Positions 16,424 through 25,920 are shown, counted from the stretch's first letter. The stretch is 64,000 bases of DNA from Ignavibacteriales bacterium (GCA_026390595.1 JAPLFQ010000007.1:62001-126000), one strand, 5' to 3'. Numbers and translations are program-made. The notes: a model not told the origin generated them from the sequence alone.

Positions 16424-17835
16424 TCAGCCAGCGAGTGCCCGCCGTACTGCCTTGACAGCACGATCGACATCTTTATCATCCGTTTGCCAGTTGCAGACTG
16501 AAACCCGCATGCAGCGTTTTCCACGCCATGTTGTTCCACGAAGAACGCCTCACCTGATTTGAGTATTGCATCGATGATCGCGTCCGTTCGTCGATCATGG
16601 TCAGTCTCGGTCGCGCCCGGCTTTGTGTCGAGAAAGCGGACGAGGCCCTGGTTGATCTGCGGTTCCCACACGAGTTCAACTCCGGGAAGTGCTCCCACCC
16701 GCGTAACAAGTGCATGCGCAAAGCGGCATGTCCGTTCGACGAGGTCTGCTATGCCGTTTCTGGCCAATTGCCGGATCGCAGCGTACGTTGCCACGCCTCT
16801 TCCGCGGCGCGACCACTCCGGAGTCCAATCCATCTGGTCTCGTGCTTCCTGATCGTGAGTGAGATAACTCGCCCGGTACGAGGTTGCTGCCCGATGGTCT
16901 TTCGGATGAGCTACAAACGCATAACCACAATCAAATGGAACGTTCAACCATTTGTGACCATCGGTAGCCCATGAATCGGCCAGATTGACGCCTTTGAGCA
17001 GAGGTGCATGCGCCGGGCTTGTTGCTGCCCAGAGACCAAATGCGCCATCGATGTGTACCCACGCGCTATGTTGGTGAGCCAATGGAATGAGATCTGAAAA
17101 ATGATCAAACGCACCGATATTCAGATCGCCGGCCTGCAGCACCACGATCGTTAGATCGTTTACGCATTCATCAAGTGCTTTCGCAAGTGTATCGGACTTC
17201 AGACAGCCGTCAACATCCACGGGCAGATTCATGATGGCTTCCGTCCCGAGGCCGAGTATGCGTACGGCCCTGTCTATGGTGCCATGTTTTTGGTCGCCAG
17301 TGAGTATTCGGATTCGCGGTGCACCAGTCAAGCCCTGGCGTTCAACGTCCCAGCCATGTTTCGACAGAATTGCAGTACGCGCTGCCGCCAGGCAGGTCAC
17401 ATGCGCCATCTGACATCCGGTGACGAGTGCAAAGCTGGCGGTGGCCGGCAGGCCAAGCAATTCTTTCAGCCATGCTCCGCATACTTCTTCAATCACTGCC
17501 TCTGCCGGACCTGCCGCATACAACGCTGCGTTTTGATCCCATGTCGAGGTCAACCAGTCTGCTGCAAGAGATGCAGGCACAGAACCGCCGATGACCCAGC
17601 CAAAGAACCGTCCCCCGGCACTTCCCACTAAACCGCCGGCAGTCTCCTTGACGAGTTCAGAAATCACCTGATCGGCCGGGAGTCCAAGTTGAGGAAGAGG
17701 GCGCCCGAAGCGACGACGCAGGTCAGCCAGAACGGCCCGCGGCGCGACCGGCTCACTGTCAAGATTCTCGAGGTACCGAAGTGCATAATGCAGCGTCTCT
17801 TCCAATACTGTTCGGTACGGTGTTGATTCTTTCAT
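16424..17835 (-). CDS. PLP-dependent group II decarboxylase, frameshifted near the C-terminus
   Basis: Aromatic-amino-acid/glutamate decarboxylase-type enzyme from ATG 17835 (AGGAGA ribosome site). The PLP Lys is in TDGHKWLNVP (Lys295), and the ring-stacking Asp is in HIDGAFG (Asp263). Up to GEAFF (complement of about 16540) the frame is normal. The expected GGTTWRGKRCMRVSVCNW segment is then present in a different frame and continues to a natural end, RRALAG and a stop at 16424-16426. One missing G/C pair near 16538 explains this. Read literally, translation runs on to 16315 into the nuclease gene, with an unrelated tail. A sequencing error or a recent mutation are both possible. Substrate not determined. 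Confidence 0.85.
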
Positions 17836-17892
17836 GCCAGAATCTCCTCTTTGCCAAATGTTTTTGCAGCGAATGAAGCATCGAAGCTGTAC

Positions 17893-18771
17893 CTATGCGA
17901 CTTTGTTCTTCACTTTGTCGGCTTTTGCCCATTCCCAACTCAGAAGCGCCTTCTTACGCGCTGGTCCCCAATGATAATCGCCTATGACCCCGGCCCGCTG
18001 AATGACCCGGTGACATGGAATAATGTAGGCGATGGGGTTGCTCCCGACTGCGCTTCCCACGGCTCGATTTGCCTTCGGATTTCTGAGTGCGCGCGCTACA
18101 TCTTCATAGGAAACAACACTTCCCTCCGGAATCCTCAGAAGCGCCTCCCAAACCTTAATCTGAAAATTCGTCCCTTTGAGCAGGAGAGACAACGATTTTG
18201 TCCTGCCTTGTTTGGACCGTGAGAACAATTGCTCGACGTATGGCCGCGTCGAACGCGGATCTTCACGGAGCTTCGCCCCGGCCCACCGGTCACGCAGCTC
18301 TGCGAGCACTTCTATCCGCTGCCCCGTTGGCACAAAGGAGAGCCCGCAAATTCCCCTTTCCGTGACTGCCAGCAGGCATTCTCCGAACGGTGTCGGATGA
18401 AATCCGTACTGTATCGTCAGTCCGCTTCCTTCATTCTTGAATTCTCCGGGTGTCATCGCTTCTACGGTAACGAAAAGATCGTGCAGCCGTCCGGGACTGG
18501 AGAGGCCAGTCTCAAACGTCGCGTCGAGAACTGAGCGCGACTCTTTGAGGACTCGCTTCGCGTGTTCAACCGTGAGATACTGAAGAAATTTCTTCGGGGT
18601 GATCGCGGCCCACCGGGTGAAGAGGCGCTGGAAATGATACTCACTCAGGTGAATAGAACGGGCGATGTCCTTCAATTCGGGCTGGCGGGTATGGTTCGAT
18701 TGAAGAAATACGATCGCGCGCTCGATACGCTGATAGTCTATCACACTCTGGGACGAATTCTTGTTTACCAT
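17893..18771 (-). CDS. AraC-type HTH plus O6-alkylguanine-DNA methyltransferase (Ada-like)
   Basis: 292 residues from the ATG at 18771 with AGGAGAG upstream; the frame runs on to 18846 without support. Residues about 10-110 are an AraC-type double helix-turn-helix (IARSIHLSEYHFQRLFTRW ... TPKKFLQYL). The C-terminal half is the suicide DNA alkyltransferase domain with the acceptor Cys in IIPCHRVIQ and the winged-helix Arg finger region (NPKANRAVGSAVGSNP). The Ada N-terminal phosphotriester-accepting zinc domain is absent, as in Ada-B/AdaB-like fusions. It should repair O6-methylguanine in a stoichiometric reaction; whether the HTH still activates transcription is unknown. Confidence 0.9.
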   Translation of the reverse strand: MVNKNSSQSVIDYQRIERAIVFLQSNHTRQPELKDIARSIHLSEYHFQRLFTRWAAITPKKFLQYLTVEHAKRVLKESRSVLDATFETGLSSPGRLHDLFVTVEAMTPGEFKNEGSGLTIQYGFHPTPFGECLLAVTERGICGLSFVPTGQRIEVLAELRDRWAGAKLREDPRSTRPYVEQLFSRSKQGRTKSLSLLLKGTNFQIKVWEALLRIPEGSVVSYEDVARALRNPKANRAVGSAVGSNPIAYIIPCHRVIQRAGVIGDYHWGPARKKALLSWEWAKADKVKNKVA

Positions 18772-18874
18772 TTCTGTTTTTCTCTCCTGCCGTCTTCTTC
18801 TACGATAGAAGAATCTCCCGACAACAACCACCCGGATCTTGCTCAATTCGCAGTGCGGGAAATCCGCTGAAAGC

Positions 18875-19789
18875 CTACTCAGGAGGGACTTCCGGGGCCG
18901 TTCGCCGGTTCACGAGCCACACACCGGCAAGAATAAGCGCGCCGCCGGCGAATGCAGCCACAAACAACGGTTCTTCAAGGACCAGCGCGGCGACGATAAC
19001 TGCCACCAGGGGTTCGATGTACAAGAAGGATCCAACCCGCGAAGCACTCAGCGCCTTGAGCGCATCGTACCAGAAAACATACGCGAATCCGGAGCAAACG
19101 ATTCCAAGGAACAACAAACTGGTCCAGCCTGTGATTGAAATGTTCGTGATCTCTCCGGCATGGTGGAACGCGAGAAACCACACGGAGGTAAATATCCAGC
19201 CAAACAGCATAACGAAAAACATCATCTGTGTTGCGGGATGTTCCTGGAGAGCTTTGCGGGAAAGGACCGAAAACACTGCCCAGTTCACAGCGCTGATCAG
19301 CACGAGTGAGTCGCCGAACGTGCCGAGTGTGCCGAGCAGAATCGATCGGAGATCGCCATGCGAGACAACGAGAATCACGCCGATCGATGCAGTAAAAATC
19401 CCCGCTATTCGATCCCAGCCGAGTCGTTCCTTCAGCATGAATCGTCCGAGGAGCGCGATGAAAATCGGAATTGTCGTGATAATCCAGGCAGTCGTGGTGG
19501 CTTTGGCGGTTACGAGTCCGGTTACCTGGAGCCATTGATGGAAGGTGATGCCGAGGAAGCCAAGGAGCGCGAAATACCCGAGCTCGCGGCGGGGGGGAAA
19601 GGCGAGTTCCTTACGGTGAACGATGAAGCCGCCGAGTATGACTACACCGATGCCAAACCTGAGCCAAATGACGACGACGGGTGAGACCTCCCGGAGCGCA
19701 AGCTTGGTGGCAATGAATGACGCACCCCAGACGGTGACAGCAAAGGCCGCTTTCAGGAGTGCACTATATCGATGTGAAGCTGAATTCAT
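18875..19789 (-). CDS. EamA/DMT-family transporter
   Basis: 304 residues with about ten hydrophobic helices in two EamA repeats: the first begins FAVTVWGASFIATKLAL, the second SVLSRKALQEHPATQMMFF. LRFGIGVVILGGFIV and the closing ALILAGVWLVNRR match drug/metabolite-transporter permeases such as the RhaT/YdcZ-like exporters. It would export a metabolite across the inner membrane; no substrate is indicated. It is the second gene in a minus-strand run of single, unrelated functions. Confidence 0.9.
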   Translation of the reverse strand: MNSASHRYSALLKAAFAVTVWGASFIATKLALREVSPVVVIWLRFGIGVVILGGFIVHRKELAFPPRRELGYFALLGFLGITFHQWLQVTGLVTAKATTTAWIITTIPIFIALLGRFMLKERLGWDRIAGIFTASIGVILVVSHGDLRSILLGTLGTFGDSLVLISAVNWAVFSVLSRKALQEHPATQMMFFVMLFGWIFTSVWFLAFHHAGEITNISITGWTSLLFLGIVCSGFAYVFWYDALKALSASRVGSFLYIEPLVAVIVAALVLEEPLFVAAFAGGALILAGVWLVNRRTAPEVPPE

Positions 19790-19821
19790 TATTCAAAGGG
19801 TGACATCGTGCGGAAACCGCT

Positions 19822-20424
19822 TCAGATTTCGGGGTGAAAAGGTCGTTGCAGTTTGTCCTCGAGCTGAGCCTTGACAAGCGGCCATTCGGATTTGATGATG
19901 CTGAAGTACACCGTGTGGCGGATCCGTCCTGAATACGTGATCATATGGTTCCGGAACACCCCCTCTTCACGAGCTCCGATGCGCACCAGTGCAGCACGCG
20001 ACCGGGTGTTCAGAGAGTCTGTCTTGAATTGAACTCTCATGCATCCGAACTTCTCAAAAGCATGCCTGAGCATCAGGTGCTTTGCCTCCGTGTTGATCGG
20101 CGTTCTCTGCCACCTCTGCGCTATCCAGGTCCAGCCGATCTCAACTCCCAAGTTCGCAGCGTCGATACTGCCGAAGCGGGTGCTGCCCATGACGAGGCCG
20201 CAAGAGCGATCCACCATGGCGAAAGGAAGGGCGGTTCCCTGTTCCTCTGCCCGCAGGGCAATCTGAACGTAACCGCGCATGTCAGACGGCGTGCTGTAAA
20301 GAAATGGAGTCCAGCGCCAGAGGTCAGGATCAAGTCCCACCTCGCTGAGACGCGGGACGTGTTCCAGCGTCAACGGTTCGAGGCGGACGTATGTTCCTTC
20401 AAGTACAACCGGTTTGATATCCAT
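19822..20424 (-). CDS. GNAT-family N-acetyltransferase (RimJ/RimL-like)
   Basis: 200 residues. GNAT signatures of the RimJ branch are visible: GTYVRLEPLTLEHVPRL at the N-terminus, VMGSTRFGSIDAANLGVEIGWTWIAQRWQRTPINTEAKHLML covering the acetyl-CoA pyrophosphate loop region, and FKTDSLNTRSRAALVRIGAREEGVFRNHM near the end. It should transfer an acetyl group from acetyl-CoA to an amine; the acceptor is unknown. It lies 21 bases upstream of nothing regulated that I can see, in a loose minus-strand series. Confidence 0.9.
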   Translation of the reverse strand: MDIKPVVLEGTYVRLEPLTLEHVPRLSEVGLDPDLWRWTPFLYSTPSDMRGYVQIALRAEEQGTALPFAMVDRSCGLVMGSTRFGSIDAANLGVEIGWTWIAQRWQRTPINTEAKHLMLRHAFEKFGCMRVQFKTDSLNTRSRAALVRIGAREEGVFRNHMITYSGRIRHTVYFSIIKSEWPLVKAQLEDKLQRPFHPEI

Positions 20425-20445
20425 TGTAGAGCCAGGTAAACAGTT

Positions 20446-21108
20446 TCAGGTCGAACGGGGAGCGCGCTTCACTGCTTTGAAAAGACCGGCAGCCTTTGCG
20501 CCGAGCAAGCCTGCTTGTACGGATCGCTCATCGGCATACGAGAGAGCACGAATCATGGCTGGAGTGAGGGGTTTGATTTTCCGGATGTCATCGAGCTTCT
20601 CGCCGATAGCGTCAAGCGCCTCGTCATGTGTCATCCAGCCGAGTCTATCGAATGAGGCGAGGTTGAGAGGTCTCGTATAGGCACGCATCGTTTTCTCGCC
20701 AACAGCGTTGAAGAAAACTTCGAAATAGGACATGATCAGCTCGCGCAGCGTCCGAAACACCGGCTCACGGTACCGGAGTCCGGTGTAATTCGATTTTGCC
20801 ACCGCACCCCAGTGACCCCGCACTTTGTAGAGAGCAAGAATGTGGTCGTCATCATTATCGTTCGGGATGATATCCGTAATCAGCGGAGGGTGACCGATGC
20901 GCCGCAGCATAGCAGCTGCGAACAAAGCGCCATCGAAACAATGCCCTTTTCTGTCGCGGAGGACAGTGAGCGGACATCGGTATCGTTCCTCCTCGCTATA
21001 TTCAATAGTGTCCAGAAACGCCTGGATGCGCGCGGGAGTGGAGAGTCCGGGCAGTAGCCGGGCTTCGGACGGAGAAAGGGAGCGCTCGAAATCTGAAGGG
21101 GAATTCAT
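20446..21108 (-). CDS. Transglutaminase-like cysteine peptidase-fold protein, unknown function
   Basis: 220 residues. A Cys in RKGHCFDGALFAAAMLRRIG (about 53) sits at the start of a helix, followed by a His in DDHILALYKVRGHWGAVAKSN, the order and setting of the transglutaminase/arylamine-acetyltransferase core. The remaining region is helical with a Lys/Arg-rich tail. No named family was recognised, and enzymatic activity is inferred only from the Cys-His pattern. It sits 21 bases upstream of the acetyltransferase gene on the same strand, so the two may share a transcript. Confidence 0.6.
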   Translation of the reverse strand: MNSPSDFERSLSPSEARLLPGLSTPARIQAFLDTIEYSEEERYRCPLTVLRDRKGHCFDGALFAAAMLRRIGHPPLITDIIPNDNDDDHILALYKVRGHWGAVAKSNYTGLRYREPVFRTLRELIMSYFEVFFNAVGEKTMRAYTRPLNLASFDRLGWMTHDEALDAIGEKLDDIRKIKPLTPAMIRALSYADERSVQAGLLGAKAAGLFKAVKRAPRST

Positions 21109-21175
21109 GCAAACTCTTGACCGAGTGAATGATGAATCTCGATTAGCGAATACCGAATAACAAAGTTGGGCGATG

Positions 21176-24139
21176 TTACTTCAGCAGCATGAGTTTTCGT
21201 GTGGCCCGGAACTCACCGGCCTCAAGGCGATAGAAGTACACTCCGCTTGGATATGAAGACGCATTCCAGCGCACAGTATAGACTCCCGGCTGAAGTACCT
21301 CGTCGACGAGCGTGGCAACTTTTCTTCCAAGAACGTCAAAAATATCCAGCGAGACGTGGCTATTGGCTGTTAGCTGATAGCTGATAGCTGTTGTTGGATT
21401 AAACGGGTTCGGGTAATTCTGCTTCAGCTCGTACTGCAGAGGCACAGACGACCTGCCGTCTGCAATTCCGACTGTCAATTTTCTCCATTTTGCTTTTGCG
21501 GCATCTGCGTTCTGCTGGAGATTTGCCAGCGAGCTGTCCCCGGCGAGAAGGGCAAAGGAAACACTCCTCGTTCCCGATGGAGCAATCGTATATGGCCCCG
21601 ATGAAATTACCTGGTGAATGTCAGCCGGTCCCGCAGAACTTGCCGCAAATCCGCCGCTCATCCAACCCCATTTTGCAGCATAGGACAGATCAATGCTGGG
21701 ACTGTTGACGAGAGAACGGAATGACGCAGCGCTGTCCAGTGCGCGTATGCCGAGATATTCCCGGATACCGCCGGCAACGCTGCTGAAGGCATACCCGAGG
21801 CTTCTCGTCGCGTCGTAGCGCGAATAGTTGGACCCAACCTCCTCACTGGTCTTACCGATGTCCCAATCAAGGAAGATGCCGGCGTAGAGATTTGTAAGGG
21901 GAGCTGATGGGCTCGTGTTTGTGATATCGTACCGAAGTATGATGTACTTTGAGTCGAGAGGATCAGAATATGCGTAGGAACGCATCGTTACCTGAACGCC
22001 GACTCTGTTTGAGGGGAGCGCCGCACTGTCGCTGAACGTCGTGAACCCATCCTGATCTGAACTGCTCCCGGGCGTTTTCAATGTGAAGAATCCGTTTGAC
22101 GTCAGATCCTCGTCCTGTCCTGATGTGATGTTTCTGACCACATTCACGAGTTGGGTGGGGGAAGTGCCAATGATCAGTCCACCTTCGAAAAGGTGATTCG
22201 CTCCGTGGAACACAAATCCGACCCCCTGGGTATTGTCGGGAAAATCGTAGAAGCCCAAGCGGCCGTTGTTTGTCAGCGTAAGGCGAACATCGTTCACATC
22301 CTGTGTTGCAAACGTGGGATTGACCAGAACCGTAATTACCTGTGTATCCGTAAAACTTCCGTCGCTGAATGTCAGCCGAAAGTGCCCTTCGAAGCTCGGA
22401 GGAACGGTCGGTTGCACATAGACGCGGAAGGGGGCTGATTTGTTATTCGCGCTGTCGAGTGTTCGGAGCGAACCAATGGAAAATGTGCCTTGTGTAACGA
22501 CAAGGTAGGGAGAATCAGAAGTGATGCGCACAACAGCTGAAGGGGATGTCGGAGCAAGAAAATTTCTGAACATGCAGGCCACGCTCAGCGTCTCGGCTGC
22601 CTGTGGTATTCCGTTTCCATTGCCCCCCGGGAAGTCACTGATCGTGTAGGTTTGCAGTCGTACCGACGGAAGAGTGTTGACCGTCAGAGCCCGGTAGGCG
22701 TTGATGCGTCCACGCCCGAGTGATCCGGCGTACGCCGGGTTGAGAGCATCAATATTGTCACACGTGACCCGCACCTGTTCGGCAATCTGGAGATTTGTGT
22801 AGGATGGATATTTCCATTTCACCAGCGCTGCGAGCGATGCTGCAAGGGGGCTAGCCATGGATGTGCCGCTCCAGGAAGCATAGGTGTGAGAGTACAGCGT
22901 GCTCGTGATGTTTTCGCCGGGTGCGCAGACGTCAATGTTCATACCGTAGTTTGAAAACCACGCGAGCTTATCGTTTACATCTGTGGCGGCAACACTGAGT
23001 GCGCCGCGATAATCGGCGGGAGAAAAAAAGGTGCTTGACGTTTCGTTTCCCGCAGCGCCGATCACAAGCGCTCCGCGTTGGATGGCAAAATCGATGATGT
23101 CCTGTTCCGTCTGAGCACCCCCCGCCGATCCCCAACTGCAGTTGATTATTTTTGCTCCCATCGTGACGGCGTAGACGATCCCTTGATATCCTGCGAGAAC
23201 GTATGCATCACCGCCGCCGCGAATATCATTGTCCGCCGTAGTCTTGACGGCAAGGATCCTGCACTTCGAAGCAAGGGAAGCGACCCCGATCAGGTTATTG
23301 GTGGCTGCGGCAACGATTCCGGCGACATGAGTTCCATGATTATTATTCACGCCTGTCGGTGACGGGTTGTTGTCCCCGCGGGTTTCGGCCGGGTCAAATG
23401 TTTGGTACTGCGCGCCAACCAGATCCCATCCGCGCCAATTATCGACATACCCGTCACCATCGTCATCGACGCTGTTGGATCGCTTGTCGCGTCCCAGCGC
23501 GTCAAAGCCGGTTTCCCCGCGGTTGAGAAAGATATTGGGCTGCAAATCCGGGTGATCGAGTTCAACGCCGCTGTCGACGATAGCGACAACAATAGTCGAA
23601 TCTCCCTGCGTAACGTCCCACGCTGCGGGAGCGTTGATCTTTTTCAAACTCCATTGCAGTCCGGACACATAAAGACTGTCATTCGGCTGAAAATCCCGGT
23701 TGAGTTTTTGGATGAACCAAGGCTCAGCGTATTGTACTTCAGGCAGTCTGGAGAGTTCTTCGGCGAGCGCAAACGGGTCGTTGGGAGACGAATAGGAGAC
23801 AGTGTAGAACAGGGAAAGGTCCACGTCGCCCGGTTTCTGCGGGGCTGACGCAACTGGAAACATCTGGGCAGAACTCACGCCCATCGCACGTGAGAGGACG
23901 AGGTCAATGGATGCAATACCGGCGACTGTCTTTGAGAGAAACGTTGCTGTGAGCGGCATCAGTTTCATGACAACGCGGTTGGGGAGATAGAGACTGTTCT
24001 GTCTGTTCTTCATGATGACGCCCGGGACGCCATTGAGCGGAAGATGTTTGCCGACGACGGTTCCTTGTTTCGCGCCGCCGAGGGCGAGACTGGTCAAGGC
24101 GAGAAAGAAAACGGACAATTTGACTGCAGAAAGTCTCAT
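21176..24139 (-). CDS. Secreted subtilisin-like (S8) protease with T9SS sorting domain
   Basis: 987 residues from ATG 24139 (AAGGAG upstream; the open frame extends to 24343 without a better start). Signal peptide about 1-22. An inhibitor-like propeptide with a SLPEVQYAEP-type end precedes the S8 domain, whose triad is Asp189 (IVDSGVELDHPD), His268 (NNNHGTHVAGI) and Ser426 (SGTSMASP). A calcium-type DDDGDGYVDN loop is inserted early in the domain. About 350 residues of beta-rich material follow, then a C-terminal type A sorting domain (NYPNPFNPTT ... SGVYFYRLEAGEFRATRKLMLLK). It should be exported by the type IX system and degrade proteins outside the cell. Confidence 0.95.
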   Translation of the reverse strand: MRLSAVKLSVFFLALTSLALGGAKQGTVVGKHLPLNGVPGVIMKNRQNSLYLPNRVVMKLMPLTATFLSKTVAGIASIDLVLSRAMGVSSAQMFPVASAPQKPGDVDLSLFYTVSYSSPNDPFALAEELSRLPEVQYAEPWFIQKLNRDFQPNDSLYVSGLQWSLKKINAPAAWDVTQGDSTIVVAIVDSGVELDHPDLQPNIFLNRGETGFDALGRDKRSNSVDDDGDGYVDNWRGWDLVGAQYQTFDPAETRGDNNPSPTGVNNNHGTHVAGIVAAATNNLIGVASLASKCRILAVKTTADNDIRGGGDAYVLAGYQGIVYAVTMGAKIINCSWGSAGGAQTEQDIIDFAIQRGALVIGAAGNETSSTFFSPADYRGALSVAATDVNDKLAWFSNYGMNIDVCAPGENITSTLYSHTYASWSGTSMASPLAASLAALVKWKYPSYTNLQIAEQVRVTCDNIDALNPAYAGSLGRGRINAYRALTVNTLPSVRLQTYTISDFPGGNGNGIPQAAETLSVACMFRNFLAPTSPSAVVRITSDSPYLVVTQGTFSIGSLRTLDSANNKSAPFRVYVQPTVPPSFEGHFRLTFSDGSFTDTQVITVLVNPTFATQDVNDVRLTLTNNGRLGFYDFPDNTQGVGFVFHGANHLFEGGLIIGTSPTQLVNVVRNITSGQDEDLTSNGFFTLKTPGSSSDQDGFTTFSDSAALPSNRVGVQVTMRSYAYSDPLDSKYIILRYDITNTSPSAPLTNLYAGIFLDWDIGKTSEEVGSNYSRYDATRSLGYAFSSVAGGIREYLGIRALDSAASFRSLVNSPSIDLSYAAKWGWMSGGFAASSAGPADIHQVISSGPYTIAPSGTRSVSFALLAGDSSLANLQQNADAAKAKWRKLTVGIADGRSSVPLQYELKQNYPNPFNPTTAISYQLTANSHVSLDIFDVLGRKVATLVDEVLQPGVYTVRWNASSYPSGVYFYRLEAGEFRATRKLMLLK

Positions 24140-24347
24140 GACACTCCTTGGATGCATATTCCTTGTCATTCTATAACACTCCCAATGGCAGGGACGTTTC
24201 AGCGAAAGCGCCTTGGTCCGAGTTTTAGCCAAAATCCGAGGTAATCGCCAGGTCATTGATTCGCTTGAACTTGGAAGAATGTAGGGACAAAGGAAAAGGG
24301 AAGCAACAAAAGAGACACGGGTGGCCAGGGCAAGCCCGCTCACAGAA

Positions 24348-24373
24348 GAGCCCCGGCGTTCACGTCGGGGCTC
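24348..24373 (-). terminator. Hairpin downstream of the receiver gene
   Basis: GAGCCCCG (24348-24355) pairs perfectly with CGGGGCTC (24366-24373) across a 10-base loop. On the minus strand it follows the receiver gene stop by about 40 bases and is followed by a T-containing but not T-rich stretch (TTCTGT). A weak intrinsic terminator is the likeliest role. Confidence 0.55.
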
Positions 24374-24414
24374 CAGTGGTACGAACCAACTCGTCGATGG
24401 TGATCTGCTGGCGG

Positions 24415-24831
24415 CTAGACCTTGAACGGAGAGCCGAGGCGGGCGCGAAGCCGTTTTGCCAGTTCTGCGCCGTCTATGGGTTTCACGATGAATTCGTTTG
24501 CCCCGCTCGCGGTAGCGGCGGCGGAATCTGACTGGCCTCGCAAAGCAGTAATGATGAGGACGGGAAGTTTCTTCGTCTTCTCATTCTCGCGTATGCGCCT
24601 GCAGGTTTCAAACCCGTTCATGCCTGGCATGACCAGGTCGAGCAACACCAGATCCGGCTCTTCCTTTTCGATCTTCTCGAGTGCTTCCTGGCCATTGGAC
24701 GCACTGACGAATTCATATCCGGCGTTCGAGACATGCCGTTGTAGAACAGAAACCATGCTCGACTCGTCGTCGACGATCAAAACCTTTTTGCGTCGTTCGG
24801 TGACCATCGGGGCCTCAGATTGTTTTTTCAT
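24415..24831 (-). CDS. Stand-alone response-regulator receiver protein
   Basis: About 138 residues from ATG 24831; ATG 24807, with GAGG upstream, is an equally good start and the open frame extends to 24873. A single REC domain: KVLIVDDESS with the acidic pair, LVLLDLVMPGMNG with the phospho-acceptor Asp, LIITALRGQ with the switch Thr, and FIVKPID with the conserved Lys. There is no output domain, so it acts through protein-protein contacts, CheY-like or in a phosphorelay. No histidine kinase lies in the window. Confidence 0.9.
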   Translation of the reverse strand: MKKQSEAPMVTERRKKVLIVDDESSMVSVLQRHVSNAGYEFVSASNGQEALEKIEKEEPDLVLLDLVMPGMNGFETCRRIRENEKTKKLPVLIITALRGQSDSAAATASGANEFIVKPIDGAELAKRLRARLGSPFKV

Positions 24832-24873
24832 TCTGGTTCGTTTCAAACTATGAAAGAACTGCACGAATAACAA

Positions 24874-25210
24874 GGGAGCGCGCCCCCATCGAATGTGTGA
24901 ATACAGACAGCGTTAGCCGAAAAAGCGCCTGCGGGGCGGAAGGATCCGAATTGATTTGGAAACGATTGATATTTCAGGTATGTTTCCTACGGGAATGCCA
25001 GGTGGATAGTTGTGGATGCGTTCTGATCCCATCTGCTGACGGATCCCGGCTTGAGAGAAACGAACCTCTCAGACAGGCGGTCCATGGCTTTTCCTCATTC
25101 GTTTTCCCTGCCAACCACAGTTGCCTTCCTCCGACGATGTCAATCGTCAGAAGGCTCGCCGCCGCGGCCGGCATTCATGTTTCCCATTCTTCATTATTGT
25201 GGAGGTCTGT
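24874..25210 (+). promoter_or_regulatory. Long leader of the RRM gene with two hairpins
   Basis: Gene-free region between divergent genes. It holds two stem-loops on the plus strand: TGAGAG/CTCTCA at 25052-25071 with an 8-base loop, and GACGAT/ATCGTC at 25133-25148 with a 4-base loop. A good GGAGG ribosome site follows at 25200-25205. The promoters for both flanking genes must lie here, but I could not pick -35/-10 boxes with confidence. Confidence 0.35.
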
Positions 25211-25540
25211 ATGAAGCTCTATGTTGGCAACCTGTCGCGCGACGTAACAGAAGATAACCTGCGGGAGGCGTTTCAGGCCTTCGGGACTCTTGATTCGGTG
25301 AGCATCATCAAAGATCGCTCGAACAACGTGTCCAAGGGATTTGGCTTTGTGGAAATGGGTGTCAAGGCGGAAGCTGAAGCAGCCATTGCAGGTTTGCATG
25401 GCAAAGAATTTATGGGCCGATCGATGGACGTCAACGAAGCCAGACCGCGTCCGGAACATTCGTCACAAGGTCGATCCGGCGGTGGTTCACGTGGAGGGTA
25501 CAAAGGAGGCGGCGGTGGCGGAGGCGGTCGCAGGTGGTAG
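25211..25540 (+). CDS. RRM-domain RNA-binding protein with glycine-rich tail
   Basis: 109 residues; ATG 25211 has GGAGG seven bases upstream. One RNA recognition motif spans 1-80: RNP2 is LYVGNL (3-8), RNP1 is SKGFGFVEM (41-49). The tail (about 83-109) is Gly/Arg/Ser rich. This is the bacterial Rbp type related to cyanobacterial cold-inducible RNA-binding proteins, which bind RNA in the cytoplasm and are often cold-regulated. It converges with the cold-shock gene on a shared terminator, which suits a paired role in cold or RNA-structure stress, although joint regulation is only inferred. Confidence 0.95.
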   Translation: MKLYVGNLSRDVTEDNLREAFQAFGTLDSVSIIKDRSNNVSKGFGFVEMGVKAEAEAAIAGLHGKEFMGRSMDVNEARPRPEHSSQGRSGGGSRGGYKGGGGGGGGRRW

Positions 25541-25640
25541 TACAGGTTTGACCAGCAACCCTCTCCATCCGGTCAGTTATTGATTGTGGCAGTTGATCGG
25601 AGCCGATGAGATCTCAATCGTCTTCGATTCCAGAAAATGA

Positions 25641-25669
25641 AAAACCCCGCCTTGTGAGCGGGGTTTTTT
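25641..25669. terminator. Bidirectional intrinsic terminator between RRM and cold-shock genes
   Basis: AAAACCCCGC (25641-25650) pairs perfectly with GCGGGGTTTT (25658-25667) around a 7-base loop, with a T-run after it on the plus strand and an A-run before it that becomes a T-run on the minus strand. It sits between two convergent genes and should end both transcripts. Confidence 0.95.
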
Positions 25670-25690
25670 GTTTTGGTTTCGAAGTCTCGT

Positions 25691-25891
25691 TTAGACAACA
25701 GTGACATTCGACGCCTGAAGACCCTTGGGGCCCTTCTCGACATCGAACTCAACCGTATCTCCTTCGTTCAGACTCTTGAATCCGCCGCCTGAAATCGCCT
25801 TAAAGTGGACAAATACATCTTCTCCACCAGCGCGTGAAATAAAGCCGAAACCTTTTGCTGCGTTGAACCATTTGACTGTTCCTTTTTCCAT
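25691..25891 (-). CDS. Cold-shock protein, CspA family
   Basis: 66 residues, the standard length of a single cold-shock domain. RNP1 is KGFGFIS and RNP2 is DVFVHFKAI, with the surrounding [17 protein letters not shown] and [17 protein letters not shown] blocks. It binds single-stranded RNA or DNA as a chaperone in the cytoplasm. The ribosome site AAAGGA lies upstream of the ATG at 25891. The more than 200-nt hairpin-rich leader suggests control at the RNA level, as known for cspA-type mRNAs. Confidence 0.97.
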   Translation of the reverse strand: MEKGTVKWFNAAKGFGFISRAGGEDVFVHFKAISGGGFKSLNEGDTVEFDVEKGPKGLQASNVTVV

Positions 25892-25920
25892 GGAACTCGT
25901 CCTTTCTTGTTTTTTTACAA

